Source: Amycolatopsis endophytica
GTDB taxonomy: Bacteria; Actinomycetota; Actinomycetes; Mycobacteriales; Pseudonocardiaceae
Length of the DNA stretch: 64,000 nt
Assembly: GCF_013410405.1 (NCBI RefSeq)
Contig: NZ_JACCFK010000001.1
Location: 4,712,001-4,776,000 of the forward strand
Direction of reading: 5' to 3'
A program made the translations under genes and the position numbers. The notes under the pieces are model-generated. The model saw only the letters and a list, made by a program, of their open reading frames with translations, searched no databases and was not told where the DNA came from. Shown piece after piece: positions 17,990 to 26,481 of this stretch. Numbering within the stretch: position 1 is the first letter of the stretch; each line of letters starts with the position of its first letter.

Positions 17990-19980
17990 CCCGCCGGACG
18001 TTCGCGGTCCCGGACGTTACCCGGGTTTTCCCCGGCCCGCACCGGGAACCTCACGGCGCTCCCGCCCGACCACTGGAGGTGAACAGGTTCCGGTCCCGCG
18101 TTGCCGTCGTGGCATCGGCGGTGGCGGGGCTCGCCCTGCTGCTGCTGGTCGTCGGCCTCGCGGGTGATGTGTACACCCCGCTGGGAAACGCCGATCCCGG
18201 TGCGCCGACCACCTACGGATTCGCGGTCGTCCGGCTCGTCGCCGACGCCGCGGCGGCCGGGTGCTGCGGCGGTCTGGTGTTCGCCGCGTTCGTCGCGCCC
18301 GGGCGCCGCGGTGGTGCGTTGTCCGCCGACGCGTTCGCGGCCACGCGGCTGGCGGCCGGGTGCGCGGTGTGCTGGCTGGGCGCGGCCCTGGTGGCGGTCC
18401 CCTTCTCGGCTGCGGTGGCGGCGGGCCTACCCGTGTCGCGGACGCTGCGGCCCGAGGTGCTGCTGCCCACGATGAGCGCGACGGAAGAGCCCAAGGCATG
18501 GCTGTGCACGGCGGTGGCGGCCGCACTGGCGACGGCACTGGCCTTCTCGGCCATGACGTGGCGCACCGTGGTTTCGGCCGCCGTCCTCGCCGTCGTGGGA
18601 CTGCTGCCGCCGGTCGTGACCGGCCGGGTGTCCGTCGGGGCCGGGCACGATCTGGCGACCAACGCGATGCTCTGGCACGTGCCCGCCGCGAGTGTCTGGC
18701 TCGGAGCGCTGATCGCGTTGCTGGCGCGCCTGCGCCGGGACACCGCGATCCCGGATCTGGTGCTGCTGCGGTACCGCCGTCTGTCGCGGTGGTGTTTCGT
18801 GACCGCCGCCGTGTCCGGCCCGGTCGCGGGGCTCGTCCTGGCCCGGCCGGACGGGCTGCTCGGCGGCTACGGCTTGCTGCTGGCGGTGCAGACGGCGGTG
18901 CTCGTCGCCGCGGGAACCACTGCGTGGCGAGGACGGCGACCGGCGGCGGAACTGGTGCTGCTGGCCCTGTCCGCCGGCGCTTCGGTGGCGCTGACCGTGC
19001 TCGTGCCGCCCGGGTTCGTGAACCACCCGGCGACCGTGCAGGAGACCCTGCTCGGGTACGGACTGGAAGCGCCGCGCACCGTTGCGCGCCTGGTGCTGGA
19101 CTGGCGGCCCGACCTGCTGTTCGCGCCGGTGGTGGTGCTCGCGGTGACCGGTTATCTGGCCGGGGTGCGGCGGCTGCGGCGGCGCGGTGACCACTGGCCG
19201 CCGGGCAGGGTGGTGGCCTGGATCGCGGGCTGGGCCGTGGTCCTGGTCGTCACCTCCTCCGGGATCGGGGTCTACGCGCCCGGCACGTTCAGCCTGCACA
19301 TGGTCACGCACATGGCGCTGAACATGTTCGCGCCGGTGCTGCTGGTGCTCGGCGCGCCGGTCACGCTCGCGCTGCGGGCGCTGCCCGCCGGGGCGCACGG
19401 TGAGGTGCCGGGAGCGCGGGACTGGGTGGCCGCACTGGTGCACGCGCCGGTCACGCGGTTCTTCGCGCATCCCGCGGTGGCGGCGGTGCTGTTCGCCGGG
19501 TCGTTCTACGCGCTCTACTTCTCGGACCTCTTCGGTGAGGCGATGCTCTTCCACTGGGCGCACCAGCTGATGAAGGTCCACTTTCTGGTGTCGGGCTACC
19601 TGTTCGCCTGGGTGGTGATCGGGGCCGACCGCACCCCGCGCAGGCTGCCGCACCTGGCGCGGCTGGGCGTGCTGTTCGCGGTGATGCCCTTCCACGCGTT
19701 CTTCGGCGTGATCGTGATGAGCAAGCAGACCGTCATCGGCTACACCTACTACCACTACCTGGACGTCTGGTGGGCCGGTGACCTGCTCACCGACCAGCGC
19801 CTCGGCGGCGGCATCGCTTGGGCGAGCGGGGAGATCCCGATGCTCGTCATGGTGATCGCCCTGCTGGTGCGGTGGGCGCGCGACGACGAACGCCGCGCGC
19901 GACGGGCCGACCGTCACGGTGCGGGCGAACTCGACGCCTACAACGCGATGCTCGCCGAACTCGCCGCACGCCGGAACTGA
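17986..19980 (+). CDS. CopD/CtaG fusion: copper-handling membrane protein and cytochrome c oxidase assembly factor
   Basis: A 664-aa polytopic protein. The N-terminal half (about residues 40-390) is CopD-like, with eight or so membrane segments. The C-terminal half (about 400-640) is a caa3_CtaG domain with histidine-rich helices (SLHMVTHMALNMFAPVLLVLGAP, HWAHQLMKVHFLVSGYLFAW, MPFHAFFGVIVMSKQ). CtaG-type proteins deliver copper to cytochrome oxidase; CopD proteins move copper across the inner membrane. The fused form is common in actinobacteria. The GTG at 17986 overlaps the ATPase stop; a GTG at 18079 is an alternative that would remove a poorly conserved 31-residue leader. Confidence 0.85.
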   Translation: MTRRTFAVPDVTRVFPGPHREPHGAPARPLEVNRFRSRVAVVASAVAGLALLLLVVGLAGDVYTPLGNADPGAPTTYGFAVVRLVADAAAAGCCGGLVFAAFVAPGRRGGALSADAFAATRLAAGCAVCWLGAALVAVPFSAAVAAGLPVSRTLRPEVLLPTMSATEEPKAWLCTAVAAALATALAFSAMTWRTVVSAAVLAVVGLLPPVVTGRVSVGAGHDLATNAMLWHVPAASVWLGALIALLARLRRDTAIPDLVLLRYRRLSRWCFVTAAVSGPVAGLVLARPDGLLGGYGLLLAVQTAVLVAAGTTAWRGRRPAAELVLLALSAGASVALTVLVPPGFVNHPATVQETLLGYGLEAPRTVARLVLDWRPDLLFAPVVVLAVTGYLAGVRRLRRRGDHWPPGRVVAWIAGWAVVLVVTSSGIGVYAPGTFSLHMVTHMALNMFAPVLLVLGAPVTLALRALPAGAHGEVPGARDWVAALVHAPVTRFFAHPAVAAVLFAGSFYALYFSDLFGEAMLFHWAHQLMKVHFLVSGYLFAWVVIGADRTPRRLPHLARLGVLFAVMPFHAFFGVIVMSKQTVIGYTYYHYLDVWWAGDLLTDQRLGGGIAWASGEIPMLVMVIALLVRWARDDERRARRADRHGAGELDAYNAMLAELAARRN

Positions 19981-20005
19981 CCCACAGAGACCAGGGAGAA
20001 CTCGC

Positions 20006-22243
20006 ATGACCACCGCAACCCCGCTCCGGCGGGAAACCCGCACCGTCGACCTCACCGTGTCCGGGATGACCTGCGCCGCCTGCTCGGCGCGGGTCGAACG
20101 CGCCCTGAACAAGATCGAGGGCGTACGTGCCTCGGTCAACTACGCGACCGAACGCGCCACCGTGCAGGTTCCGGCGGGCATCGGCGACGAGGTGCTGGTC
20201 GAGCGGATCCGCAAGGCCGGGTACGGCGCGCGCCCGCGCGGCACCGGCGACGGGGATCCCACCGAGCGGCGGGTGCGTGACCTGCGCCGCCGCCTGATCG
20301 TCGCGGCGGTGCTCGCCGTGCCGCTGTGCGATCTGTCCATCACGCTGGCCCTGGTGCCGTCCCTGCGGTTCCCCGGCTGGCAGCTGCTGTGCCTCGCGCT
20401 GGCTGTTCCCGTGGTGTTCCATTCGGCGCTGCCGTTCCACCGGGCCGCGCTGCGCAACCTGCGGCACCGCTCGTCCAGTATGGACACGCTGGTGTCGCTC
20501 GGGGTACTGGCGTCGTTCGCCTGGTCGGCGTGGGCGACCCTGTTCGGCGGGCAGGAACCCGGGTACTGGGTGGGTTTCGGGCCCACCGCCGCCGGTGCCG
20601 ACGCCATCTACCTCGACGTCGCCGCCGGGGTGACCACCTTCCTGCTGGCAGGCCGCTACTTCGAAACCCGCTCGCGGCGCAGCGCGGCGAGCCTGCTGGA
20701 GGCCCTCGACGCGCTCGCGGCGAAAGAGGTGCGCGTGCTGCGCGACGGTGCGGAGCGGATGATCGCCGTGGGGGAGCTGGTCGTCGGTGACCTGTTCGTG
20801 GTCAAGCCGGGTGAGGCACTGGCAGCCGACGGCGCGGTGCACAGTGGACGGTCCACGGTGGATGTCAGCGCGATGACCGGTGAGCCGGTGCCCGTGGAGG
20901 TGTCGGTGGGGGACCGGGTGATCGGTGCCTCGGTCAACCGTGACGGGCGGCTGGTGGTGCGGGCGAGCGCGGTCGGCGCGCACACGCAGCTCGCGCAGAT
21001 GACCGCGCTGGCCGAGCGTGCCCAGGCGCGCAAGGCGTCGGTGCAACGGCTGGTCGACCGGGTGTGCGCGGTGTTCGTGCCGGTGGTGCTCGGGCTGGCC
21101 CTGCTCACCCTCGGCGGGTGGCTGCTGGCGGGGCAGCCGGTGCGGGAGGCGTTCACCGCGGCGGTGTCGGTGCTGATCATCGCCTGTCCCTGTGCGCTCG
21201 GCCTGGCCACGCCGACCGCGCTGATGGCCGGGATCGGCCGCGGCGCCCAGCTGGGCATCCTGATCAAGGGCCCGGACGCGCTGGAGTCGAGCAGGCGGAT
21301 CGACACCGTCGTGCTGGACAAGACCGGGACCGTGACCACCGGCCGGATGACGGTCACCGGATGCCACCCCGCGGCCGGCCGCACCCGAGGTGACCTGCTG
21401 TGGTTCGCCGGCGCCGTCGAAGCCGGTTCGGAGCACGCGATCGCCGCCGCCGTGGTCGCGGCCGCGCGGGCGGAAGTGGCCGAGCTGCCCGAGGCAGGCG
21501 GGTTCACCGCGCTGCCGGGGCTTGGCGCACGGGGCATTGTGGACGGTCGTGACGTTCTGGTCGGCAGCGCGCGGCTGTTCGGCGAGCGCGGCATTGCCGT
21601 GACCGGCGAGACGGCGGCGCGGGTCGAGGCCGCGCACACGGCCGCGGCCGTGCCGGTGCTCGTGGCGGTCGACGGTGAGGTCGCCGGGATGGTCGAGGTC
21701 CGTGACGTCGTGAAGCCCTCGGCCGCCGAGGCGGTGCATGCGCTGCGGGCCAGGGGCCTGCGCACGGTGCTGCTCACCGGCGACCACGAGAACGCCGCTC
21801 GGGCGGTCGCCGGTGAGACCGGGATCGACGAGGTGCGCGCGGGCGTGCTGCCCGCCGACAAGGCCCGCGAGATCGAGGAGATGCGCGCGGCCGGTGCACG
21901 GGTCGCGATGGTCGGTGACGGCGTCAACGACGGCCCGGCACTGGCGACCGCGGATCTCGGCATGGCGATGGCGCGCGGCAGCGACATCGCACTGCGCTCC
22001 GCCGACGTCGTCCTGGTGCGCGACGATCTGCGTGTCGTCCCGGACGCCATCCACCTCGCGGACCGTACGCTGCGCGTCATCCGCGGCAACCTGGCCTGGG
22101 CGTTCGGCTACAACGTGGCGGCCCTGCCGCTGGCCGCGCTCGGCCTGCTCAACCCGCTGATCGCCGGTGCGGCCATGTCGTTGTCCTCAGTGCTGGTGGT
22201 GTCCAACAGCCTGCGCCTGCGGTCGTTCGAGGGCCGGTCCTAG
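20006..22243 (+). CDS. copA: Copper-translocating P1B-type ATPase
   Basis: A 745-aa Cu(I) exporter. There is one N-terminal heavy-metal domain with GMTCAAC (Cys23, Cys26), the transmembrane CPC (394-396), the phosphorylated DKTGT (Asp438) and the hinge GDGVND (637-642). The usual SEHP near 475 is SEHA here, so the conserved proline of the HP motif is replaced; this is mildly unusual. The ATG follows AGGGAGAA, 25 bases after the CopD/CtaG stop, so it is last in the importer/copper operon. Its last four bases overlap the 3' end of the convergent VKOR gene. Confidence 0.92.
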   Translation: MTTATPLRRETRTVDLTVSGMTCAACSARVERALNKIEGVRASVNYATERATVQVPAGIGDEVLVERIRKAGYGARPRGTGDGDPTERRVRDLRRRLIVAAVLAVPLCDLSITLALVPSLRFPGWQLLCLALAVPVVFHSALPFHRAALRNLRHRSSSMDTLVSLGVLASFAWSAWATLFGGQEPGYWVGFGPTAAGADAIYLDVAAGVTTFLLAGRYFETRSRRSAASLLEALDALAAKEVRVLRDGAERMIAVGELVVGDLFVVKPGEALAADGAVHSGRSTVDVSAMTGEPVPVEVSVGDRVIGASVNRDGRLVVRASAVGAHTQLAQMTALAERAQARKASVQRLVDRVCAVFVPVVLGLALLTLGGWLLAGQPVREAFTAAVSVLIIACPCALGLATPTALMAGIGRGAQLGILIKGPDALESSRRIDTVVLDKTGTVTTGRMTVTGCHPAAGRTRGDLLWFAGAVEAGSEHAIAAAVVAAARAEVAELPEAGGFTALPGLGARGIVDGRDVLVGSARLFGERGIAVTGETAARVEAAHTAAAVPVLVAVDGEVAGMVEVRDVVKPSAAEAVHALRARGLRTVLLTGDHENAARAVAGETGIDEVRAGVLPADKAREIEEMRAAGARVAMVGDGVNDGPALATADLGMAMARGSDIALRSADVVLVRDDLRVVPDAIHLADRTLRVIRGNLAWAFGYNVAALPLAALGLLNPLIAGAAMSLSSVLVVSNSLRLRSFEGRS

Positions 22244-22857
22244 ACCAGGGTGATCCAGTAGTCCCAGAAGGACTGGAGCACCAGTGCGGCGATCACCACG
22301 TACCAGAACACGATGATCGCGGTGTGCAGGCGGCCCAGCGCCGCACCGGCGCGGCGGGTGGCGGGCACCCGCCGCAGGTTGTCCACAGTGGTGTAGAAGA
22401 ACAGCGGGATGGTCACCAGCCACACGACCAGGCAGTACGGGCACAGCGCGTGGATCTCGTACAGGCTCGCGTGGATCAGCCAGTGCACGAAGACCACGCC
22501 GAAGGCCGCCCCGGCCTGCATGCCCCAGCGGTACCACGCCGGCGGCGAGAATCCGGCCAGCATGGCCACGCCGGTGGTCACCACGACCGCGAAGGCCGCG
22601 ACACCCAGCAGCGAGTTGGGGAATCCGAACGCCGCGGCCTGGGTGCTGTCCATGACCGAACCGCAGGAGATGACCGGGTTCAGCGAGCAGGAGGGCACGT
22701 AGGCGGGATCGGCGAGCTTCGCCAGTTCTTCCAGGGTGAGGGCGATCGCGGCGGCCAGCCCGAGTGCGCCGCCGACGAGGTAGGTCCAGGCGAGCCCGCG
22801 GTCGTGCCGGGTCCCTCGCGTGGTCGCTGTCTCCGGCGCGGTCACTGTGGTGGTCAC
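22240..22857 (-). CDS. Vitamin K epoxide reductase (VKOR) family protein
   Basis: A 205-aa four- to five-helix membrane protein that reoxidises DsbA-type proteins by passing electrons to quinone. It has the loop cysteines Cys57 and Cys65 (PSCSLNPVISCG) and the active-site CPYC (Cys139, Cys142), both required in VKOR enzymes, plus the conserved NS of FPNSLLG. The GTG start at 22857 overlaps the stop of dsbA (GTGA), so the two disulfide-forming partners are coupled. This is the actinobacterial replacement for DsbB. Confidence 0.88.
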   Translation of the reverse strand: MTTTVTAPETATTRGTRHDRGLAWTYLVGGALGLAAAIALTLEELAKLADPAYVPSCSLNPVISCGSVMDSTQAAAFGFPNSLLGVAAFAVVVTTGVAMLAGFSPPAWYRWGMQAGAAFGVVFVHWLIHASLYEIHALCPYCLVVWLVTIPLFFYTTVDNLRRVPATRRAGAALGRLHTAIIVFWYVVIAALVLQSFWDYWITLV

Positions 22858-23576
22858 TGGGCGAGTGCCTCGTCGATCTGCCCGCGCAACTGTGCGTCGA
22901 CCTCGGCGTAGGAGCCGCCGGCAGGGTCGAAGCGGGCGCCGTCGACGAAGATCGTCGGGGTGCTGGTCACCCCGGCGCGCTGCCCGTCGGCCCGGTCGGT
23001 GTCGATGCGCTGCCGCACGGCGTCGGAGGTGGCGTCGGCGTGGAAGCGGCCCAGGTCGAGTCCGAGGTCGCGCGCGTAGGTGCCGAACAGGGTGGCGGCG
23101 CGCGCGGTGTCGGAGCTGACCTCGCTGCCGCCGGGGGCGATCGCCCAGTCCTGGTAGTTGTCGTAGAGCGCGTGGTACATCTCGCGGTAGCGGCCCTGCA
23201 GCGCGGCGGCTTCGGCCGCCTGTGCCGCCTGCACCGCGAGCGGGTGCATCTCCAGCGGGAAGTTGCGCGTGACGAACGTGATCCGGCCCGCGTAGTCCTG
23301 TTCCAGTTTCCGGGTCACGCTGGCGTAGTAGCCGGCGCAGGCGGGGCACTGGTAGTCGAGGAACTCCACCACGGTGACGCGCCCGTCGGCGGCCTGGGTG
23401 AGGGTGTTGCTGTCCGGACCGCTCAACGGAGCCGACGCGTCGGCGTCACCGTCGCGCTGGCTCAGGAGCACACCACCGAACACCACGGCGGCCACCACCA
23501 CGACGACGATCGTGACGAGGACGTTGGCCGAGGGGCCGCGGCGTGCCGTGACGGGGCTGGAGGATGTGCGGGGCAT
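22854..23576 (-). CDS. DsbA-like membrane-anchored thiol oxidoreductase
   Basis: A 240-aa thioredoxin-fold protein anchored by one N-terminal membrane segment (about 18-39). The active site is CPAC (Cys77-Cys80) after VVEFLDYQ, with the cis-proline in GVTSTPTIFVDG near 205. It forms disulfides in exported proteins and is recharged by the VKOR encoded next. A candidate ECF promoter (23625-23651) lies about 50 bases upstream of the ATG. This ties envelope disulfide formation to the sigma/anti-sigma pair and the copper operon. Confidence 0.88.
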   Translation of the reverse strand: MPRTSSSPVTARRGPSANVLVTIVVVVVAAVVFGGVLLSQRDGDADASAPLSGPDSNTLTQAADGRVTVVEFLDYQCPACAGYYASVTRKLEQDYAGRITFVTRNFPLEMHPLAVQAAQAAEAAALQGRYREMYHALYDNYQDWAIAPGGSEVSSDTARAATLFGTYARDLGLDLGRFHADATSDAVRQRIDTDRADGQRAGVTSTPTIFVDGARFDPAGGSYAEVDAQLRGQIDEALAQ

Positions 23577-23624
23577 CGGTTGCGGACGACCTTTCGGGCG
23601 GGCACGACGGGGTTCGCCACACTG

Positions 23625-23651
23625 GTCGCGGCGGCGCGCACGAAAGTTCCC
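23625..23651 (-). promoter_or_regulatory. Candidate ECF-sigma promoter of dsbA-VKOR
   Basis: On the minus strand, GGGAACTT (GGGAAC at 23651-23646), 17 bases, then CGAC (23628-23625), about 50 bases before the dsbA ATG. It matches the motif before the anti-sigma gene at GGGAACTT and CGAC, and the copper-operon motif at GGGAAC and CGAC. Confidence 0.5.
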
Positions 23652-23654
23652 GGG

Positions 23655-24383
23655 CTACGCCGCCCGGCGGTGTCCCGTCGGACGGCGACGGCGGCGCTGC
23701 GGGCGGTGACGCTCGGCCGCGGGTTCCGCGGCGGACGAGCCCGCGTCGACGTGCTCGCCGGGCCGGAGACTGTCCGCGGTGCCGGGGTGGCCGTCCCCGG
23801 CGGTGTGCCGGCGCCGCACCACGAACAGCAGCGCCAGGCCGGCCAGCACCAGACCGTGCGAGGCCAGCCGCCCGGCGGTGACCGCGCCGCTGACGACGTC
23901 GGCGGTCGAGAGAGCCGCCAGGACGAGGACGAACCCGGACAGCACCGGCAGCTGCCCGATCGCCGCCCTGGGCCGCAGCGCCGCCCACAGCAGGCCGAGG
24001 CCGATCGCCGCGTTCCACGCGGTGGTCTCGTGGCTGAGGTGTCCCACCATCGCGCCGGACATCCCGGGCATGCCGGTGGCCACGCCGAACAGCTGCGCGG
24101 CCGACAGCGTCAGCTGCGCGATCGCGACCAGCGCCAGCGCGATCCGGGTCCCCCAGCGTTCCCCGGTGGGCGCCGGGATGCGGTCCAGCAGCACCTCGGT
24201 GAGGTCGGGCACGTCCGGCGCCGAGCGCACGGTCATCCGGCGCCGGAGCCGCTGCGCGTTCGCGTAGTAGGACCGGCAGCCCGCGCACGTGGTCAGGTGC
24301 CGGTCCGTCGTCTCCGGGGGCACCGGCTCCGGCTCGCCGTCGATCCGGGCGGAGAGGGCCTCCCTGGCTGTCTCGCATCGCAC
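23655..24383 (-). CDS. Zinc-binding (ZAS-type) membrane anti-sigma factor
   Basis: A 242-aa protein with an N-terminal anti-sigma zinc motif His29-x3-Cys33-x2-Cys36 (HLTTCAGC), followed by about four membrane helices (residues 80-185) and a basic, low-complexity tail. Such proteins hold an ECF sigma factor at the membrane and release it on a redox or envelope signal. The GTG start at 24383 lies close to the predicted transcription start of its own candidate promoter, so the message may be almost leaderless. It is divergent from the sigma gene instead of downstream of it, which is unusual. Confidence 0.75.
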   Translation of the reverse strand: MRCETAREALSARIDGEPEPVPPETTDRHLTTCAGCRSYYANAQRLRRRMTVRSAPDVPDLTEVLLDRIPAPTGERWGTRIALALVAIAQLTLSAAQLFGVATGMPGMSGAMVGHLSHETTAWNAAIGLGLLWAALRPRAAIGQLPVLSGFVLVLAALSTADVVSGAVTAGRLASHGLVLAGLALLFVVRRRHTAGDGHPGTADSLRPGEHVDAGSSAAEPAAERHRPQRRRRRPTGHRRAA

Positions 24384-24392
24384 GTACAGATA

Positions 24393-24418
24393 GTCGGGCC
24401 CCGGCCCCGGAAGTTCCC
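24393..24418 (-). promoter_or_regulatory. Candidate ECF-sigma promoter of the anti-sigma gene
   Basis: Minus strand GGGAACTT (GGGAAC at 24418-24413), 16 bases, CGAC (24396-24393). It sits in the short gap between the divergent sigma and anti-sigma genes, so the sigma factor may raise its own inhibitor. Confidence 0.5.
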
Positions 24419-24445
24419 CGGCGGGGTGTACTACCGTGAGCGGCT

Positions 24446-25006
24446 GTGTCGACCAGGCGTGACGAAGACGAGCGGATCACGGCGCTGGCGCTGGCCGCGG
24501 GACGCGGCGACCGGCGTGCACTCGCCGAGTGGGTGCGCGCCACCCAGGCCGACGTGTGGCGGCTGCTGGCGCACCTGACCGACACCGACCGGGCCGACGA
24601 CCTCACGCAGGAGACCTACCTGCGGGCGTTCCGGACGCTGCCCCGGTTCGCGGCGCGCTCGTCCTCGCGCGCGTGGCTGCTCTCGATCGCCCGGCGGGTG
24701 CTGGTCGACCACATCCGCGCCGCGGGGTCCCGGCCCCGCACGACGCACCTGGGCTGGGAACCGGTTCCCGAGGAGCGGGTGGCCCGGCGGACGTCCGGGT
24801 TCGAGGACATCGTCGAGCTCAGACTGCTGCTGGCGGACCTCACCCCGGAGCGGCAGGAGGTGATCGTGCTGACCCAGATCCTCGGTCTGTCCTATCAGGA
24901 GGCCGCGGAGGTGTGCGGCTGCCCGGTCGGCACGATCCGCTCCCGGATCGCCCGCGCCCGTGAGGACCTGCTCGACGCCACCACCGCCCGCGACGACGCG
25001 TTGTGA
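24446..25006 (+). CDS. ECF-type RNA polymerase sigma factor
   Basis: A 186-aa sigma-70 family protein with region 2 (about 25-92; DDLTQETYLRAFRTLPRF, AWLLSIARRVLVDHIR) and region 4 (about 125-178; LLADLTPERQEVIVLTQILGLSYQEAAEVCGCPVGTIRSRIARARE). The cognate inhibitor is most likely the ZAS protein encoded divergently. Probable targets are the dsbA-VKOR operon, the anti-sigma gene and the importer/CopA operon, from a shared GGGAAC/CGAC motif (inference). GTG start at 24446. Confidence 0.9.
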   Translation: MSTRRDEDERITALALAAGRGDRRALAEWVRATQADVWRLLAHLTDTDRADDLTQETYLRAFRTLPRFAARSSSRAWLLSIARRVLVDHIRAAGSRPRTTHLGWEPVPEERVARRTSGFEDIVELRLLLADLTPERQEVIVLTQILGLSYQEAAEVCGCPVGTIRSRIARAREDLLDATTARDDAL

Positions 25007-25034
25007 CGGATCCGGTCTGAGCCGCGGGGGTGGC

Positions 25035-25676
25035 TCAGACGGCCCTGCGGATCAGCAGGACGTTGTCGGTGACCGTCGCGGTCCGGCCGTCAGGGCCGGT
25101 GGCTTCCCGCTCCGGCCGGTCGGCCCGCTCCACGGTCCAGGCGGGGGGCAGGTCGAGTTCGGCGTGCACCTCGGCGGGGTCCGGGATGTGGGTGCTGTGG
25201 TCCTGGTTCCAGGACCAGGGGGCGATGGAGCCGTGGTCGACCACGAGGAGCCGCCCGCCCGGGCGCAGCGCCTGCGCCGCCGCGCGCAGGATCGTGGCCC
25301 GGGGCAGGGCGAAGGGCGTGTGGAAGTACTGGGCCGAGACGAGATCGAAGGTGCCGTCCGGGAAGGTGTCCGCCAGGTCGTGCCGCTCCGCCGAGATCGC
25401 CTCGTCCAGGCCGGCCTCCCTGGCGAGCCGGCGAACCTGTTCGACGGCCGTCGCCGAGATGTCCACCGCGGTGACCCGCCACCCGCGGCGGGCCAGCCAC
25501 ATCGTGTCGCCGCCCGCTCCGCATCCGAGGTCGAGTGCGGCGCCTTCGGTGAGGCCGGCGGCGACCTCGGTGAGGATCGGGTTGACCCGCGCGCCCCAGA
25601 CGGAGGCGTCCTGGCGGCGGTCGTGGTAGAGGGTCTCCCAGAAGTCCGCGGGGTCCTGGTCGAGATCGGGGATCAC
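25035..25676 (-). CDS. Class I SAM-dependent methyltransferase (TehB-like)
   Basis: A 213-aa Rossmann-fold methyltransferase with motif I ALDLGCGAGGDTMWLARRGW (residues about 47-66), the acidic loop DIS after it, and LRPGGRLLVVDHG as the later motif. It resembles thiopurine/tellurite-type methyltransferases; the substrate is unknown. The GTG start at 25676 follows GAGAGGAC; the open upstream extension is not conserved. A Zur-like box (25693-25707) lies 17 bases upstream, between this gene and the divergent methyltransferase, so metal-dependent control is likely. Confidence 0.75.
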   Translation of the reverse strand: MIPDLDQDPADFWETLYHDRRQDASVWGARVNPILTEVAAGLTEGAALDLGCGAGGDTMWLARRGWRVTAVDISATAVEQVRRLAREAGLDEAISAERHDLADTFPDGTFDLVSAQYFHTPFALPRATILRAAAQALRPGGRLLVVDHGSIAPWSWNQDHSTHIPDPAEVHAELDLPPAWTVERADRPEREATGPDGRTATVTDNVLLIRRAV

Positions 25677-25692
25677 GGGCCGTCCTCTCAGT

Positions 25693-25707
25693 TGAAAACG
25701 ATTCTCA
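25693..25707. promoter_or_regulatory. Zur/Fur-like operator
   Basis: TGAAAACGATTCTCA is an imperfect 7-1-7 palindrome that closely resembles the actinobacterial Zur box (TGAAAATGATTTTCA type). It is AT-rich in a very GC-rich setting. It lies between two divergent methyltransferase genes, 17 bases from one start and 43 from the other, so one bound regulator could control both. Confidence 0.6.
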
Positions 25708-25749
25708 TTGCAGGGTACGCTGCCGGTCGATGAAGGAGGACGGACCAGG

Positions 25750-26481
25750 GTGGACAGCACCGAGTTCTACGACCGGACCGGCGAGTACGTGGCGGTCCTG
25801 ATCCCGCAGGTGTGGCGTGAGCTGGGCCCGGCACTGGGGAAAACGCTGGCCGGGCTGGACGCCACGGCGGGCGCGCTGGTCGATGTCGGGGCCGGGACCG
25901 GGGTGGGCACGGCGACGCTGGCGGCGGTGTTCCCGGGCGCGGAGATCGTGGCGGTGGAACCGCATCCCGGTCTGCGCACGGCGCTGCTCGCGCGGATCGT
26001 GGACGACGAAGATCTCGCGCGGCGCGTGACGGTGCTGGCCGCCGACGTGGCGCACGCCCAGCTGCCGGAGCGGGTCGCCGGGCTGATCGCGATGAACGTC
26101 CTCGGGCATCTGAGCGCGGGGGAGCGCCGGGAGTTCTGGGCACTGCTGGCGGAGAAGCTGACCCCGGACGGGCGGGCCGTGGTCACCATCGCCCCGCCGA
26201 CGCGACCGGAACCGGTGCCGGAAGCGCCGGTGGCGCGGGCCCGGATCGGACGGTTGCGCTACACCGGCAGCGCCTCCGCCGAGCCCGCCGGTCCGGACGC
26301 CGTCACCTGGCGCATGTCCTACGCCGTGTCCGACGGGGATCGGCGGGTCGCCGAGCTGTCGGCGCTCGACCACTGGACGGTCTTCACGCCCGGGCAGATG
26401 GCCGACGAGCTCGCCCCGCTCGGTCTGCGCACGGCACCGGTGGACGGTCCGCACGGCCTGCACGTCATCACCCGCCGATGA
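25750..26481 (+). CDS. Class I SAM-dependent methyltransferase
   Basis: A 243-aa methyltransferase with motif I LVDVGAGTGVGTATLAAVFP (about 38-57), the VAVEPHPG acidic strand and the ADVAHAQLPERVAGLIAMN motif near 105. The GTG start at 25750 is fixed by AAGGAGGA eight bases upstream. Its stop overlaps the ATG of the next methyltransferase (ATGA). The Zur-like box upstream suggests that the pair responds to zinc or another metal. The substrate is unknown. Confidence 0.75.
   Translation: MDSTEFYDRTGEYVAVLIPQVWRELGPALGKTLAGLDATAGALVDVGAGTGVGTATLAAVFPGAEIVAVEPHPGLRTALLARIVDDEDLARRVTVLAADVAHAQLPERVAGLIAMNVLGHLSAGERREFWALLAEKLTPDGRAVVTIAPPTRPEPVPEAPVARARIGRLRYTGSASAEPAGPDAVTWRMSYAVSDGDRRVAELSALDHWTVFTPGQMADELAPLGLRTAPVDGPHGLHVITRR

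Noticed and set aside
18079..19980. Separate short CopD gene starting at 18079
   Set aside because: The GTG at 18079 has a GGAG only directly adjacent to it; the GTGA overlap at 17986 fits the operon better, though the alternative start remains possible.
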